A stretch of DNA of 64,000 nt from Chloranthus sessilifolius. Its lineage: Eukaryota > Streptophyta > Magnoliopsida > Chloranthales > Chloranthaceae. The position numbers and the translations under genes were made by a program. The stretch lies in assembly GCA_021018995.1 (NCBI GenBank), contig CM037586.1:145618060-145682059 (forward strand). The letters are read 5' to 3'. The notes under the pieces are model-generated. The model searched no databases and was not told the origin of the DNA. It saw only the letters and a program-made list of their open reading frames with translations. Shown in pieces: positions 32,720 through 44,103 of the stretch. Numbering within the stretch: the first letter of the stretch is position 1; each line of letters begins with the position of its first letter.

Positions 32720-33650
32720 ACCATGTTAATCAAGGTTGTTGCAACTCTGAACCATATGATTTTGGCTTACACTTTATGCATTATCTACTTTGGCCAAAAA
32801 GTAGGCATCACTTCTTGACTGCTGCAGTTCCCACAGCCCTTCTACCACTACCCCCAAAATAAAATAGAATAAATTCATAAGTGGGAGCCATTACTTGCAC
32901 ACTGTTCAAGTGTTGCACTGGATTTAAAAGAAAAACTTGCAAGTTTGGCAATCTCTACTATGTGAAAACATGATCTAAGCCGTTTGATTTGAAGGTCATA
33001 ATTTAAATATATCAATTGCAAAATATTAGAACAAAATATAATTTTCACCATTTGATTAAATGGAGTCAAATGCTATTATATAATTCAACAGTTGACTATA
33101 ATAGATCATTTGACAAGTATCGTGTTTTGCTCTAATTTTATGTACCAGAAATCTATTAATCATAAATTTCAATTCGGACTGCCCATATTGAATTTTAACG
33201 TATCACATGTTCCTAAAATATCAACTCTTTCTTTAACTTCGGTGTAATCACTTAAAAAACATGTGCAAGTAATGGCTCCCTTCATGAGTTGGTGAACCCC
33301 CGCACGGGTCAATCTTCATCCAACTTACAAGAGGAATAAATACTTTTTACCTTTGACGTAATTGAAAATTCTTACTTTCACTTGTTGCACCATTATAAAT
33401 ATTGTCTCGATAGCAATGCCCTTGCGCTAATATGAATTGTTATTATTGGTCCTCCCGGGGCTTGGATCTAGCTTTTTTTTAATATAAAAAAATTAAAATT
33501 TAAATTTAAAAAAATTCCTAAAAAAAAAGATTATTGTCTTGATATCTAGTCAGGTGCCTCTGTTCACGCCCACCTAATTGTTGAAAACATAGATTTAAAG
33601 CGCACACTAGCACCGATCACATCGTCGAGCACTTACAGTAAACAGGTTGG
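32720..33650. other. Unassigned AT-rich sequence
   Basis: No ORF with a recognisable motif and no clear terminal repeats were found. Confidence 0.4.
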
Positions 33651-33664
33651 CGCAAACTTAAAAA

Positions 33665-35256
33665 TTCGGATTGGGGTCCGATTGTTTCCAAAGTTAGGAA
33701 CAAGCTTAGTGGTTGGAGAAGCAAAATGCTTTCCAAAGAAGGTAGATTGATCCTTGCTCAGTCAATCCTCAGAGCCTTGCCAACCTATTTTTTGTCCATG
33801 TATAAATGTCCTCAAGAAATTGAAAGATTAGAACGAAACTTCATATGGGATGATCTTGGGGCTGCAAAGAAAATGCATTTGATTAGTTGGGATACAATTA
33901 CTAAACCCAAATGGGTGGGTGGTCTCGGCATTCGGTCTATCATTCCCATGAATAAAGCTCTTCTCATGAAGTGGTGGTGGCGTACGTCTCAGGGACAACA
34001 AATCTATCCATTGGAAAGACATAGTTACTAACAAATACCAAGTCACCAACAATGGTTTGAACATAAATAACTCCAAGTACTCCAATGCCTCTTGGTGGTG
34101 GAAAGGGATTCTAGTTGTTCGTGACGATTTCATCAAGAATATCAGCTTCAGAGTCGGTAACGGTATCTAGATTCAGCTGTGGATTGATAATTGGTCCAAT
34201 ATAGGCTGCCCCTTCAGCTTAAAATTTCCAAACCTATACCAATCTGAAAGCCTCTCTCACGGATATTTTTTCTACAAATGGTGTTTGGTCCTTGAGTTTC
34301 AAGAGAAGATTCACAGGTTTGGAAATCTCATAATACAATAGCCTATCCAATATTATGGAAAATACCAAGTTATTCCCCAACAAAGATGATGTTTGGCTAT
34401 GGATCGGCAAAAACAACAGTTTTACTGTTAAATCAGCTTTCTGTTCTCTTATAGTTAACCTACCTGTGGTGGATTGGAATTTCATTTGGGACCTCAAAAT
34501 CCCAACAAGAGTTGCCTTCTTCCTTTGGTCACTTTTTTGGAACAAAATTGCCATAATTGTCAACCTCAACAAAAGAGGTTTGAACATATCTCAAAGCTGC
34601 TTTTTTTGTGGCGACAGCGTTGAAGACGATGTGCATTTGCTACTCCAATGCCCCAAAATCTAACCTATTTGGAACATAATCTTTAGCTCCTTTGGGATCT
34701 CTATTTGTATACTAGATAGTGTTATTTCTTTATCTTGGTCTTGGGAGAAAAATATATTTGGGGTATCAAAAAGTGGATTTGGGATCATATTTATATCTCT
34801 GTCTTCTGGAATATTTGGCTCACAAGATATAACATTAGGTGTAATGGAGGGATACTAAATGAAGACAACTTATCGCGAGACTGCATTATCTCCTGCTGCT
34901 CTTGGGCCGCGGCAAATGATCCCGATAATATGCCCATTTTCACCTTTCGCACATTTGAAGCTGTCCAGTTCCTCTCGTTTCTCAATGCCATGTAACAGGG
35001 CCTAGATTGTATATTTTCTTTTTTTTTTGCTCTGTATTTTTTGTTGGAGGATTTTCCCCGACTTTTCCGTTTCCTCCCGGCATAGGTTTTTCCCTTTCTA
35101 TAAAGGGTTTCCTACGTTTGCCCTAATACCTATCTTGGTTTTCTCCGATTCTCCGATTTTCCATACAGTAATGCTAGTGGTGCGATCTTGCGTTTTTATC
35201 GAGCTCCCTCTAATCTGCTTTTTACATAATACAAACAACTTTCAAAAAAAAAAAAA
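33665..35256 (+). mobile_element. LINE (L1-type) 3' end with poly(A) tail
   Basis: Only the 3' part of ORF2 remains. The frame at 33726-34031 has MLSKEGRLILAQSILRALPT, NFIWDD and GGLGIRSIIPMNKALLMKWW, the usual RT C-terminal block of plant LINEs. Frameshifted pieces follow (LWIDNWSNIGCPF near 34175; VWLWIGKNNSFTVKSAF at 34390), then a zf-RVT block with CFFCGDSVEDDVHLLLQC near 34600. ORF2 closes at TAA 34995. A 3' UTR ends in an A-run at 35244-35256. It is 5'-truncated, as LINE copies often are; no target duplication was found. Confidence 0.8.
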
Positions 35257-35737
35257 ATAGCAGTACCCAATCTAGTTGCATAACTTAAATTAATTCATTT
35301 TTGAGTTGATCCAAATAATTGACCACTTCCAATGCAAGATTGTGAACCGGTTACTCTTTCGGACATATGGTATCATTCTTAAAAATTATGCCAATGTGAA
35401 GACTATGATTTAAAGATCGGGTTTTTTTGCATATACCCCCCCGTGATATGCTAATATTATAAGAAACCCCCTGAGTTATGGGTATTTATTCTGCAGCCCC
35501 TACTTTTGTGTTTCTGTTTCATATAACCCCTTGTCATTAACTAGCCGTGAGTTTATGGACGAAAAACCTATTTTACCTTTAATGAAACCAATATTTTAAA
35601 AATACCACCATTCTAAAAGGCCTTTCAATCATCTATATTTACAAGTCTTGCCATTAAAGTTTATCACCATTCTAAAAGGCCCTTCATTCACCTTTATTTA
35701 CAAGTCATGCCATTATAATTTACCACTATTCTAAAAG

Positions 35738-36145
35738 GAGTACCTTTAAATCCACCCACAAAATCTTTGAGTTCACCCACACTGAAACACATCGACTGCA
35801 TTAAATCAAAAGATGGAGATTTTTTATCGTCCCAATCTTTCATGAGATCGATCTTTAGATCATGGATGTACCATCAGACGGTCGACTTTTTATTTCATGT
35901 GGTACACACCCCTAAAAGTGACCTTAATATCAATTTTAAGCATGCACGTGATGTTAAGGTCACTTTTCTGATATGTGTGTCACGTGAAATAAAACATTGA
36001 CCGTCTTATGGTACGATCATGATCTCAAGATCTATCATGTGAAAGATTGGGAGGATAAATGATCTCCATCGTTCGATTCAATTCAATCAACGTGTTTCAG
36101 CGTGGGTGAGCTTAAAGATTCAGTTGGTGGATTTAAAGGTACTCT
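35738..36145. repeat. Fold-back copy 1 inside the MULE-like element
   Basis: Left arm GAGTACCTTTAAATCCACCC...TTGAGTTCACCCACACTG is complementary to right arm CAGCGTGGGTGAGCTTAAA...GTGGATTTAAAGGTACTC. The centre holds GTGACCTTAATATC/GATGTTAAGGTCAC, so most of the 408 bp can pair. Confidence 0.8.
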
Positions 36146-36387
36146 TCTAAAAGGCCCTTCATTCACCCATTAGATTCAAGACTCATTAGGATGGGTGATT
36201 CCCCCATTAAAGCATGCCAACGTTTGGATGAATACTCAACCAATGGAGGATTTGTGACAAACAATGTAATTATTCTTAAAAAGAAAACCTTCAATCTACG
36301 TGTTCCACTCAAAATACTCGTCCCTCTAATTTCCTATACGATTCAAGACCCATTTTTAGGAATTGAATTGCCTAACCGCGTCTGCTT

Positions 36388-36998
36388 CCATCCACCGAAT
36401 CTTTGAGTTCACTCACGCTAAAACACATTGATTGCATTGAATAAGACGATGGAGATCGTTTAGGCATATCATTAGACGATCAGTGTTTTATTTCGTGGCA
36501 CACATCTCAGAAAAGTGATCTTAACATCACGTATACAGTTAAAATTAATTTTAAGGTCATTTTTTTGGGCGTGTACCACATGAAATAAAAAATCAACCAT
36601 CTGATAGTGCCACCATGATCTCAAGATCCATCGTGTGAAAGGTTGGGACGATAAACAATCTCCATCGTCTGATTCAATGCAATCAACCGTCTGATGGTGC
36701 CACCATGATCTCAAGATCCATCGTGTGAATGGTTGGGACAACAAACAACCTTCATCGTCCAATTCAATGCAGTCAACTGTCTGATGGTGCCACCATGATC
36801 TCAAGATACATCGTGTGAAAGGTTGGGACGATAAATGATCTTCATCGTCCGATTCAATGCAGTCAACCGTCTAATAGTGTCATCGTGATCTCAAGATCCA
36901 TCGTGTGAAAGGTTGGAACGATAAACGATCTTCATCGTCCGATTCAATGCAGTCAATGTTTTTCAGCATGGGTGAACTCAAATATTTGGTGGGTGGAT
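36388..36998. repeat. Fold-back copy 2 with an expanded right arm
   Basis: Left arm CATCCACCGAATCTTTGAGTTCACTC pairs with GGGTGAACTCAAATATTTGGTGGGTGGA on the right. It is the same family as copy 1, lengthened by the tandem 90-bp array in its right arm. Confidence 0.8.
36593..36952. repeat. 90-bp tandem repeat, four exact-period units
   Basis: Units start at 36593, 36683, 36773 and 36863, with no indels. The unit contains CCACCATGATCTCAAGATCC and GTGTGAAAGGTTGGGACGAT. Single-unit relatives exist at 36000-36100 and in 5800-7000. Confidence 0.95.
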
Positions 36999-37599
36999 TT
37001 AAAACTATTCTTTTTTGTAAGTGGAGGAGTGGATTTAAAATTACTCTTACCACGTGTAGAGGGTGGCAATTTAGTAATTTAATTTTAAAAAGGATAAATA
37101 TGGTATTTAGGCTATTCTTTAACGGCTGATTAACCATTTAAAGTAGCATCTGTTAAGGGTATTTTATAAACACCAAAATGCTAATTCAGGAGGTTTAAAG
37201 CAAATAGCTATAATTGGGGGGTTATTTGTAATATCAACATAACTCAAGGGGGTATTTGCAAAAAACCCTTAAAGATCTATGTGGTCGAAGATTGCTGGAA
37301 AAAATATATATTCTTAATCAACTTTCAAAGCAGTCAGATGCATTTAAAATAAATGGCGAAAATAGATAATAGATTCTGGATATCCATATAGTAGCCCTTC
37401 ATTTTAATGAAAGAGATGTTTGTTTCATGCACTCATATCATTGTATCGTAATATTGTATCTTTTGCATCTCATAAGGCACTTCCCGAAAATAGTTCCACT
37501 TAGTCCAAAATCAATGATGGGTTCTTAATCATGCTTGACAGTGGATTGGTTATCATATACGAGCTCTTCATTTTTCAGAGGCTTGGGGTGTAGCATCTC

Positions 37600-38167
37600 T
37601 AGGGATGCAAGCTTTGGACCAAACACTGAAATCAAACTAAAAATCGAGGGTTTTGAATCGGACTGAATCGCACCAAAAATCGACTGAAATTGAACCGAAT
37701 CAAACCCTAATTCCATTCAGTTTCGATTTAGGGTGGCAAAAATAGAAAACCATGGGGGTAACAAAATCGGTATCGATCTAGTATCATTGTTAAGGATCGA
37801 CATTTAACGACTCGGCATATACACGTATCGACCGATACCCGTCGTATCGATCTTTAAAAAAAAATCACGTCTCGGTCCAAAATCGAGGGCGTATAAATAT
37901 CTGATCCGATACCCGAGTTGGGATACCGATACGTATTGGGCGTATTGGTTTGCTAAGAAACCGATATATATCACCGATACGTATTGGTATCGGCCAATTT
38001 TTTATACCTTGAAATACCCACACCAAACCAGTTTCGGTGTCGGTTTCAGGAAAAGAAAAAAATACCATACCGGTTCAAACATAACATGGTTTCGGTGGTG
38101 GGGTACCAAACTGAATATCAAAATAATTGGTTTCGGTTCGATTTTGTACACCAAATCTGCATCCCTA
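37600..38167. mobile_element. hAT-like non-autonomous element, 568 bp
   Basis: Ends are TAGGGATGCAAGCTTTGG and CCAAATCTGCATCCCTA. A perfect 8-bp target duplication AGCATCTC flanks it (37592-37599 and 38168-38175), the size made by hAT transposases. The inside has degenerate CGATACGTAT words related to 7296-7515, and no transposase. Confidence 0.9.
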
Positions 38168-38669
38168 AGCATCTCCCATGACGTCCTTATTGACATATTC
38201 AATACCTAGGAAACTTTTATCAAAGGGAAATTTACCTGATCGACCTTGTCAGATTCACCTTTTATGTCAGAGGCTCAATATTTTCACCTTTAACCAAATC
38301 AACCAGCTGGGAGTCTAGCCGATCCTAAGGAGAATAAAAAGTCCAAATTACCCCCTTTCTTTAACGCAAAAAAATATTATTTTCTTCCTCATTTTAATCT
38401 GCTACGATTTTTAAAAGTCATAGCGAAGGTGATGCCGTCTTCTCCTCAGTTCAATCTACTTCGATTTGCTATTTGGATCGACCCAGATATACCTTTTTCG
38501 TTAGAGACTGTAGCAGATCAAAATGAGGAAGAAGAGGATACACTTATATAATTTAAAATTTTAAATATTTACATTTTTCTATATTTACGCGATGTGAAAC
38601 GAGATCTATACCATCTGATTTGAAGGCCACAATATAAAATCGATAGTGTCATAGATAGATATGAAAAAA

Positions 38670-38900
38670 TGCGATATCGACTATGTACACAGTCGGTACC
38701 GACCATTTTAAAAGTCGTCAACGATTGTTTACAGAATCGCCATCGACTGTACAAAAAAAAACTTATTATTATTTTTTTTTTTATACAATCGATGGCGACT
38801 GTGTACAGAGTCGATGGCGACTGTGTACAGAGTCAATAACGACTTTGTATACAGTCGATGACGACTCTTAAAATGGTTGGTATCGACTATATTAAGAGTC
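38670..38900. repeat. GTCGATGGCGACTGTGTACAGA-type 22-bp repeats
   Basis: Two perfect units (38798-38841 region) plus diverged ones on both sides in opposite orientation, around an A/T-rich centre near 38750-38785. The block lies inside the MULE-like element. Confidence 0.75.
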
Positions 38901-39023
38901 GCCATTGATTGTTAAATTTTTTTATTTTTTTTTTTAAAAAGGCGATATCGCCTTTTTCTCTTGTCTATCTTTGGCGTCATCTATTTTATTATGTGGCCTT
39001 CAAATCAGACGACATAGATCCAA

Positions 39024-39205
39024 CACTACAAAAAATAAGACTATTAGCGGTATATTTTTTTAATAAAAAACTGCCGCTATTAGTCCTGTCGCTATAAAAA
39101 ACTACCGCTATTATTTTTATAACGGCAATTTTTTGTAGCGATAGGACTAATAGCGGCAGTTTTTTATTAAAAAAATTGCCGCTAATAGTCTTATTTTTTG
39201 TAGTG
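39024..39205. mobile_element. CACTA-type MITE, 182 bp
   Basis: Ends are CACTACAAAAAATAAGACTA and its reverse complement; the element can fold on itself almost completely (AGCGGCAGTTTTTTATT arms). A 3-bp duplication CAA flanks it (39021-39023 and 39206-39208), as expected for CACTA transposition. It is nested in the MULE-like element. Confidence 0.9.
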
Positions 39206-39691
39206 CAATTTCATATCGCGTAAATATAGAAAAATATAAATATTTAAAATTTTAAATCATATAAAACGAAAAAAAGTGTAAGAAGGGATATTTCGGACTT
39301 TTTGTGCTAGCTGAAAATGATTTGACTAAAAGCTAATCGGTTTGAGTAAAGGTAAAAATATACGACTTATGATGGAAAAGGTGTATCTAGAGGGTGGATC
39401 CCGCAAATTTTCCTTTCTCAAGAGTGAGACCCCATCAATAAGGAATAAAAACAGCTCGCTGGGACAAAAGCTTGATTAGACACGTGAGCAATGCCATGTG
39501 TCCCAAAATGTCAAAAAAAATTACGGATGCCTTAAAAAGAACTTGCATGATAAATTTCGACCTTTGTTTTTTATCGGGAAAGTTTGCATTGGAAGGAAAG
39601 GCTGTTGGAACAACGACTTTTCTAATAATTCATGTTAGACACCAAACTTCAAGGGCTTTATTTTATGTCAGCAAGATTGGTAAGATTCTAC

Positions 39692-40126
39692 TGGTAGATA
39701 TTTTAGATCTAGGCCAGAATTATTTGATCAATATATTAAATAGAACAATTAATTAGTAAGATAAATCTTACTTACCTGATCGGATGGTCGTGAAGACGTG
39801 CTTGATCGACAGATCCTCGGTATAAGATCACGACCCTTAGAACAAACCACCTCTCTTTCCATCTCTATTGATGGGAATAACATTGAGAGTGAATAAAGAG
39901 GGGACGTTGTTCTCCTTAAATAGACCTTGATTAGTCTCCTAGCCCATCAAGGAAACTAAATCTAGAGAATGTGTCACAATATAAAAGGGATTACCACAAC
40001 CCTATAAATTAGAAATTCCACTAGATTGCGTGGTGATTCCCATTGTACCACGTTTAGAAAGTCTCACCAATTTAAGTTTTAATAAATGAGTAAAGAGGCT
40101 AGTGTGTGGGTCACAAATACCCAACA
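39692..40126 (-). repeat. 3' LTR of element E
   Basis: Plus-strand termini TGGTAGATAT...CCCAACA; the minus-strand polypurine tract AAGTGGGAGAT abuts it at 40127. About 20 bp longer than the partner LTR, mainly because of an insertion near 39840. Confidence 0.9.
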
Positions 40127-41170
40127 ATCTCCCACTTGATTCACACACTGGCAAAATATTGTTTTAATAAATTCATGAATTGGTCCTTTTGAAAAGCGGA
40201 TGGCCATCCTTAGAATTTTATAAAATCATTGACTTTCAAGGAACTTGGTACAATACATCATCCCCTAAAGTTCAAGAAACAATTATAATAATGGATCATG
40301 AATGCCTATAATGTACCATGCTTTACAATTGACAATAAGGCAATTTCATGGTCACAAAAATTATTGATGTTTAATGAACCCAAGAGTTTTACTTGTGGTT
40401 TTGTGACACCAGTATATGCACACTTTAATGCAATCACTTGTGTGTATACCTACATTCGTCCTGCTTCATACCCTAAGGTATGTTATCCTGATATCTTACG
40501 ATATACGCTACGTGAAAACCATCACCCATCTATCAGGATAAAGGCTATACAACCGTGGTGCCTAATCACGATAGCCCAAGCTTCCTTATTTGAGCACTTA
40601 TGCTCCCAGGCCAACATTGCATATGCTAATAATGATAATCATGATAAATATTGAGTAGAAAGAAAAACATGCATCAAATGATAATCAAAGATATAAAGAG
40701 TGTCGACAATAGAATAAACATTGTGGAAGAAACTCCCACTCAATTAATGTACTCGAGTGTTGCTAACACTCCCATCCGGATCACGTGCACTAAAAATCTT
40801 TTGGTTGAAGCCTCTTTGTGAGATAACTCCCACTCAAAAAAAGAGACCATAAAAAAAAAAAACTCTAATATCCTAATTTGATCACCTTAAGGAATATTAT
40901 GATCATTAGTGAATTTGATGTTGTCTTTTATTCCTGACTCCCACTGATTGTCTCAATTGCAAGAAGGTTGATATAACTAGTCTCAACGGTTGTAATTAAA
41001 GTAAATTATTTACTAGAGAACTATATCAAACACTAATAGAACCCAAAGTAATAGTTAAACTATCATCTAGAGAAGTAAAAAACTATAAACAACTCTAATT
41101 AAAAAAAAAAAAAAAAATTGTCTAAAAGACTGAATAAAAGTCTAGAATTTCTCCTCATTGCTAAAGAATA
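40127..41170 (-). other. Downstream non-coding part of element E
   Basis: No pol motif is seen on either strand. The plus-strand ORF at 40298-40654 (118 codons) has no recognisable domain and reads through sequence antisense to the element. Confidence 0.5.
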
Positions 41171-41175
41171 GCTTT

Positions 41176-41970
41176 TCATTCAGTCTGTGGCTCCTCGTGC
41201 TGTTTCTGCTGATTAGCTTCTCCATGTTGCTTCTTATTCATAATATTTTTCCATAAATAACAATCCTTCTTGAAGTGACCTTTCTTTTTACAGAAATGAC
41301 AGCCATCGTCGGTATCATTCACAATAATTTTCTTTTTGAAGTCCTTGTTTCCTTTATTTGTAAAGTGATTATTTCTTTGATCATTTTTCTTAAAATTTCT
41401 CTTATGAGCAGGATTGTGGGCAAAATGAGCAGACTCAATCTTGTTGTCCCGCAACCATTGTTCTTCTGTTACACACATTGAGATAAGCTGGTTCAAGTCC
41501 CATTTTTCTTTTTGGGCATTATAATTTACCTTAAAGGTATCAAACTGACTGGTAAGGAATGCAACAGCCAAATGTACTATAGCTGCTTCCTCAAAGGGAA
41601 TACCTTGCTCCTTGAGCTTCATTGCTAACATAGACTTCTTGAGAATGAACTCCCTTACACAACTATTACCATCATAGCGCATGTTAACAAATTCCACAAG
41701 ATAACCATATTGCAGAGAGTTAGCAGACCCAACAAACTGATCCTCGATGTTTTTCAACAACTCGCGTGCAGTGTCAGTGGTCTTAATACCACAACGGATG
41801 ACCTCACTCATAGAAGCACGGATAATCATGATGGACATACGATTTGCCTTCTCCCACTTGACATGCAGAGCTTTTTCAAACTCCGAAGAGTTATCGGTAG
41901 GAGTCGCTGGTTTATTTTCCGATAGAGTAAAATCATAATCTAGATAACCAAGGGTCAAATCCAGACCCAT
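41176..41970 (-). CDS. gag: Copia gag (UBN2-type) of element E
   Basis: Open for 264 codons from ATG 41970 to TGA near 41178. The gag core (residues about 30-190) has the pattern of copia gag: FVGSANSLQYGYLVEFVNMR, LTSQFDTFKVNYNAQKEKW and a following LISMCVTEE. The zinc knuckle CHFCKKKGHFKKDC (C-x2-C-x4-H-x4-C) is near residues 225-240, and a Gln/Glu/His tail ends it. Upstream, the same protein family appears to start earlier (LTSTNYSTWR precedes this Met in frame), so the true N-terminus may lie near 42030 with a one-base break. It may still be translatable. Confidence 0.8.
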   Translation of the reverse strand: MGLDLTLGYLDYDFTLSENKPATPTDNSSEFEKALHVKWEKANRMSIMIIRASMSEVIRCGIKTTDTARELLKNIEDQFVGSANSLQYGYLVEFVNMRYDGNSCVREFILKKSMLAMKLKEQGIPFEEAAIVHLAVAFLTSQFDTFKVNYNAQKEKWDLNQLISMCVTEEQWLRDNKIESAHFAHNPAHKRNFKKNDQRNNHFTNKGNKDFKKKIIVNDTDDGCHFCKKKGHFKKDCYLWKNIMNKKQHGEANQQKQHEEPQTE

Positions 41971-43668
41971 TCGCCAAGTGGAATAATTAGTACTAGTGAG
42001 CTCTTCGCAGCGAAGGATCCGTCCATAGCTACAATGACATAGATCATTGTCAGCACACGTTCATTTAGAACTTTACATAATTTGAGTTCGTACCTGGGGT
42101 CAAGGTCGAATCAATCAGAGTGTATTAACCATGTGCAAAACCATCTACTCTGAGGGACAGACATGACTCATTGTCTCAGCATCACCTTAGGGCAGAAGCT
42201 TTGACCTATTGTATGTCTCCCTAATTCGTGTTATAAGACACGCATAGACCTAGTCATTTGTGTTTTAGTTTGATCGAAGCTAGTCATCAGCTTAGGCCAA
42301 AAGCGTCGCTCTTTTCTCACTTAGACACGCATAACTATTCTATCCATTCCCCTTTCGTAAGTTTTCTAAGTCAGCTTTGGCCAGAAGTAGTAGCTCACGA
42401 AAGTGAATGCTGTGGCAATCTTAATGAGACGAGTGTCTCAAAATTCAAGGATAATGTAACCTCCATAGGCCGGTCACCTTTGGGCAGACTTCACACCTAC
42501 TTTGGCAACGTTTCCCTGAACGATTGCTTTACCGGTATTCCTAAACCCCTTTATAGGAATAACCTATCTCAAGGCATTCTATCATGTCATTGGTTCAAGG
42601 TTTCATACCCTAAATACGTTCATTACTAAATTTTAGAGAAAGTAGAGTTATAAAGGGAAGGTGCACATGCATTAACTATAAACAATGACGTGATAGTGTA
42701 AGAGTGTCCATACAAAATGTTCAAAAAATAGTTCAACTATGTATTTGGAACAAAATATATTTATTAACCTTTGACTGGAATTTTCATATCCAAAATAGTG
42801 TTAAACAGTCCCATAGACCAGTCCAACGTGTAGATCTCGTCGAGTAGATCAAAATTGATAGGTCATATGCGCGAAACAGAGTTGTAAAACTCCAGATATC
42901 GCATTTTACAGTTTGAACCCGAAAAGTGATCAGTCTGGTTGCGGAAAAAAGTTCTTAGTGTAAACGTTTTGTCTGCAACCGGCAGAAGCAGTGCAGTTCC
43001 GTGGCTGCAGACAAAATCTGAATAAGATTTGGGTTGGGTCTTGAACCCATATTCGATCAGGTCATGGGCCGTAGTGGGCCAGAGCCAAATGGGCTTAGTA
43101 TTGGGCCGGTCCGAGGGTCATGGAACCGGGCTGTGGTGGGCCAAGTCCAAGAATAGGTACCCGGCCAAAGTGGGCCACTTCTATAGGTCGGGCACCGGGT
43201 AAGGGGTAATGGGCCGGGCATTGGGTTAGGGGAATGGGTCGGGTATCAAATGGGTCACACGGGTCATGGGCCACATGAGATATGGGCCGAAGTGGTCCGG
43301 GTCAAGCGGGTCAGGTGGGCCGACAACGGACCCGACCCGGCCCTATAGAACCCAACTATTCATCTTCTTCTAAAAAAAAAAAAAAGGTTTTTTTATTTAA
43401 TAATTGATCGTAACCGGTCCACATGGGACTTGGATACCTGGATTGACACCGTCGCTTCAAAATTTTTTTTTTTTAAACTTGAGTTGCAGAGAACACCTTA
43501 GTTGATCAATACCAACACTGCACGATACTGGCCGATGGTCATGCAGTCGTCTGGCTGACCACTAATTCATGATGATTTGGACTGTGGCGGAGCCACGGAC
43601 CGCTTGCTTGAATTTTATTTATTTTTTATTTTTAAATTTGTGTAGATCAAACGAAATCAGGCCATCCA
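41971..43668 (-). other. Leader of element E, including a GGGCC-rich tract
   Basis: About 1.7 kb between primer site and gag. From 43020 to 43350 the plus strand is a degenerate array of GGGCC, GGGTCGGG and ATGGGCC words. No product is recognised; the ORF at 42258-42629 (plus) is antisense to the element and probably incidental. Confidence 0.55.
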
Positions 43669-43681
43669 CGCTCTGATACCA
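43669..43681 (-). promoter_or_regulatory. Primer binding site of element E (initiator tRNA-Met type)
   Basis: Minus-strand TGGTATCAGAGCG, two bases inside the 5' LTR, is the usual initiator tRNA-Met site. Confidence 0.9.
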
Positions 43682-43683
43682 AT

Positions 43684-44098
43684 TGTTAGATATTTTAGAT
43701 CTAGGCCAGAATCGTTTGATCAACATATTAAATAGAACAATTAATTAGTAAGATAAATCTTACTTACCTGATCGGATGGTCGTGAAGACGTGCTTGATCG
43801 GCAGATCCTCGGTACAAGATCACGACCTTTCTATCTTTATTGATGGGAATAACATTGAGAGTGAATAAAGAGGGGACGTTGTTCTCCTTAAATAGACCTT
43901 GATTAGTCTCTTAGCCCATCAAGGAGACTAAATCTAGAGGATGTGTCACAATATAAAAGGGATTACCACAACCCTATAAATTAGGAATTCCGCCAGATTG
44001 CATGGTGATTTCCACTGTACCACATTTAGAAAGTCTCACTAATTTAAGTTTTAATAAATGAGTAAAGAGGCTAGTGTGTGGGTCACAAATACCCAACA
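43684..44098 (-). repeat. 5' LTR of element E
   Basis: Plus-strand termini TGTTAGATAT...CCCAACA, next to the primer site and followed by the duplication TCTAC. Confidence 0.9.
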
Positions 44099-44103
44099 TC
44101 TAC

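Larger units (their letters stand above)
35419..37268. mobile_element. 1.85-kb MULE-like non-autonomous element
   Basis: Terminal inverted repeats begin GGGTTTTTTTGCATATACCC (left) and, on the other strand, GGGTTTTTTGCAAATACCCC (right). A perfect 9-bp target duplication TTAAAGATC lies at 35410-35418 and 37269-37277. The inside has no transposase; it is filled by two fold-back copies and a tandem array. Confidence 0.9.
38225..39413. mobile_element. MULE-like element with long TIRs, 1189 bp
   Basis: The ends GGGAAATTTACCTGATCGACC and the reverse complement of the right end, GGAAAATTTGCGGGATCCACC, match over about 200 bp, including CACCTTTT and the AATGAGGAAGAAGA region. Flanks TTTATCAAA (38216-38224) and TTTCTCAAG (39414-39422) agree at 7 of 9 positions, an aged 9-bp duplication. 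A second copy end is at 5541-5753. Confidence 0.7.
39692..44098 (-). mobile_element. Element E: copia element with gag only (minus strand)
   Basis: LTRs 39692-40126 and 43684-44098 are closely similar, and a perfect 5-bp duplication TCTAC flanks them (39687-39691, 44099-44103). On the minus strand, a primer site follows the 5' LTR, a long leader precedes gag, and nothing resembling protease, integrase or RT follows before the polypurine tract. It therefore depends on another element for replication. Confidence 0.9.

Noticed and set aside
40298-40654. 118-codon plus-strand ORF in element E
   Set aside because: Antisense to the element and without a recognisable motif.
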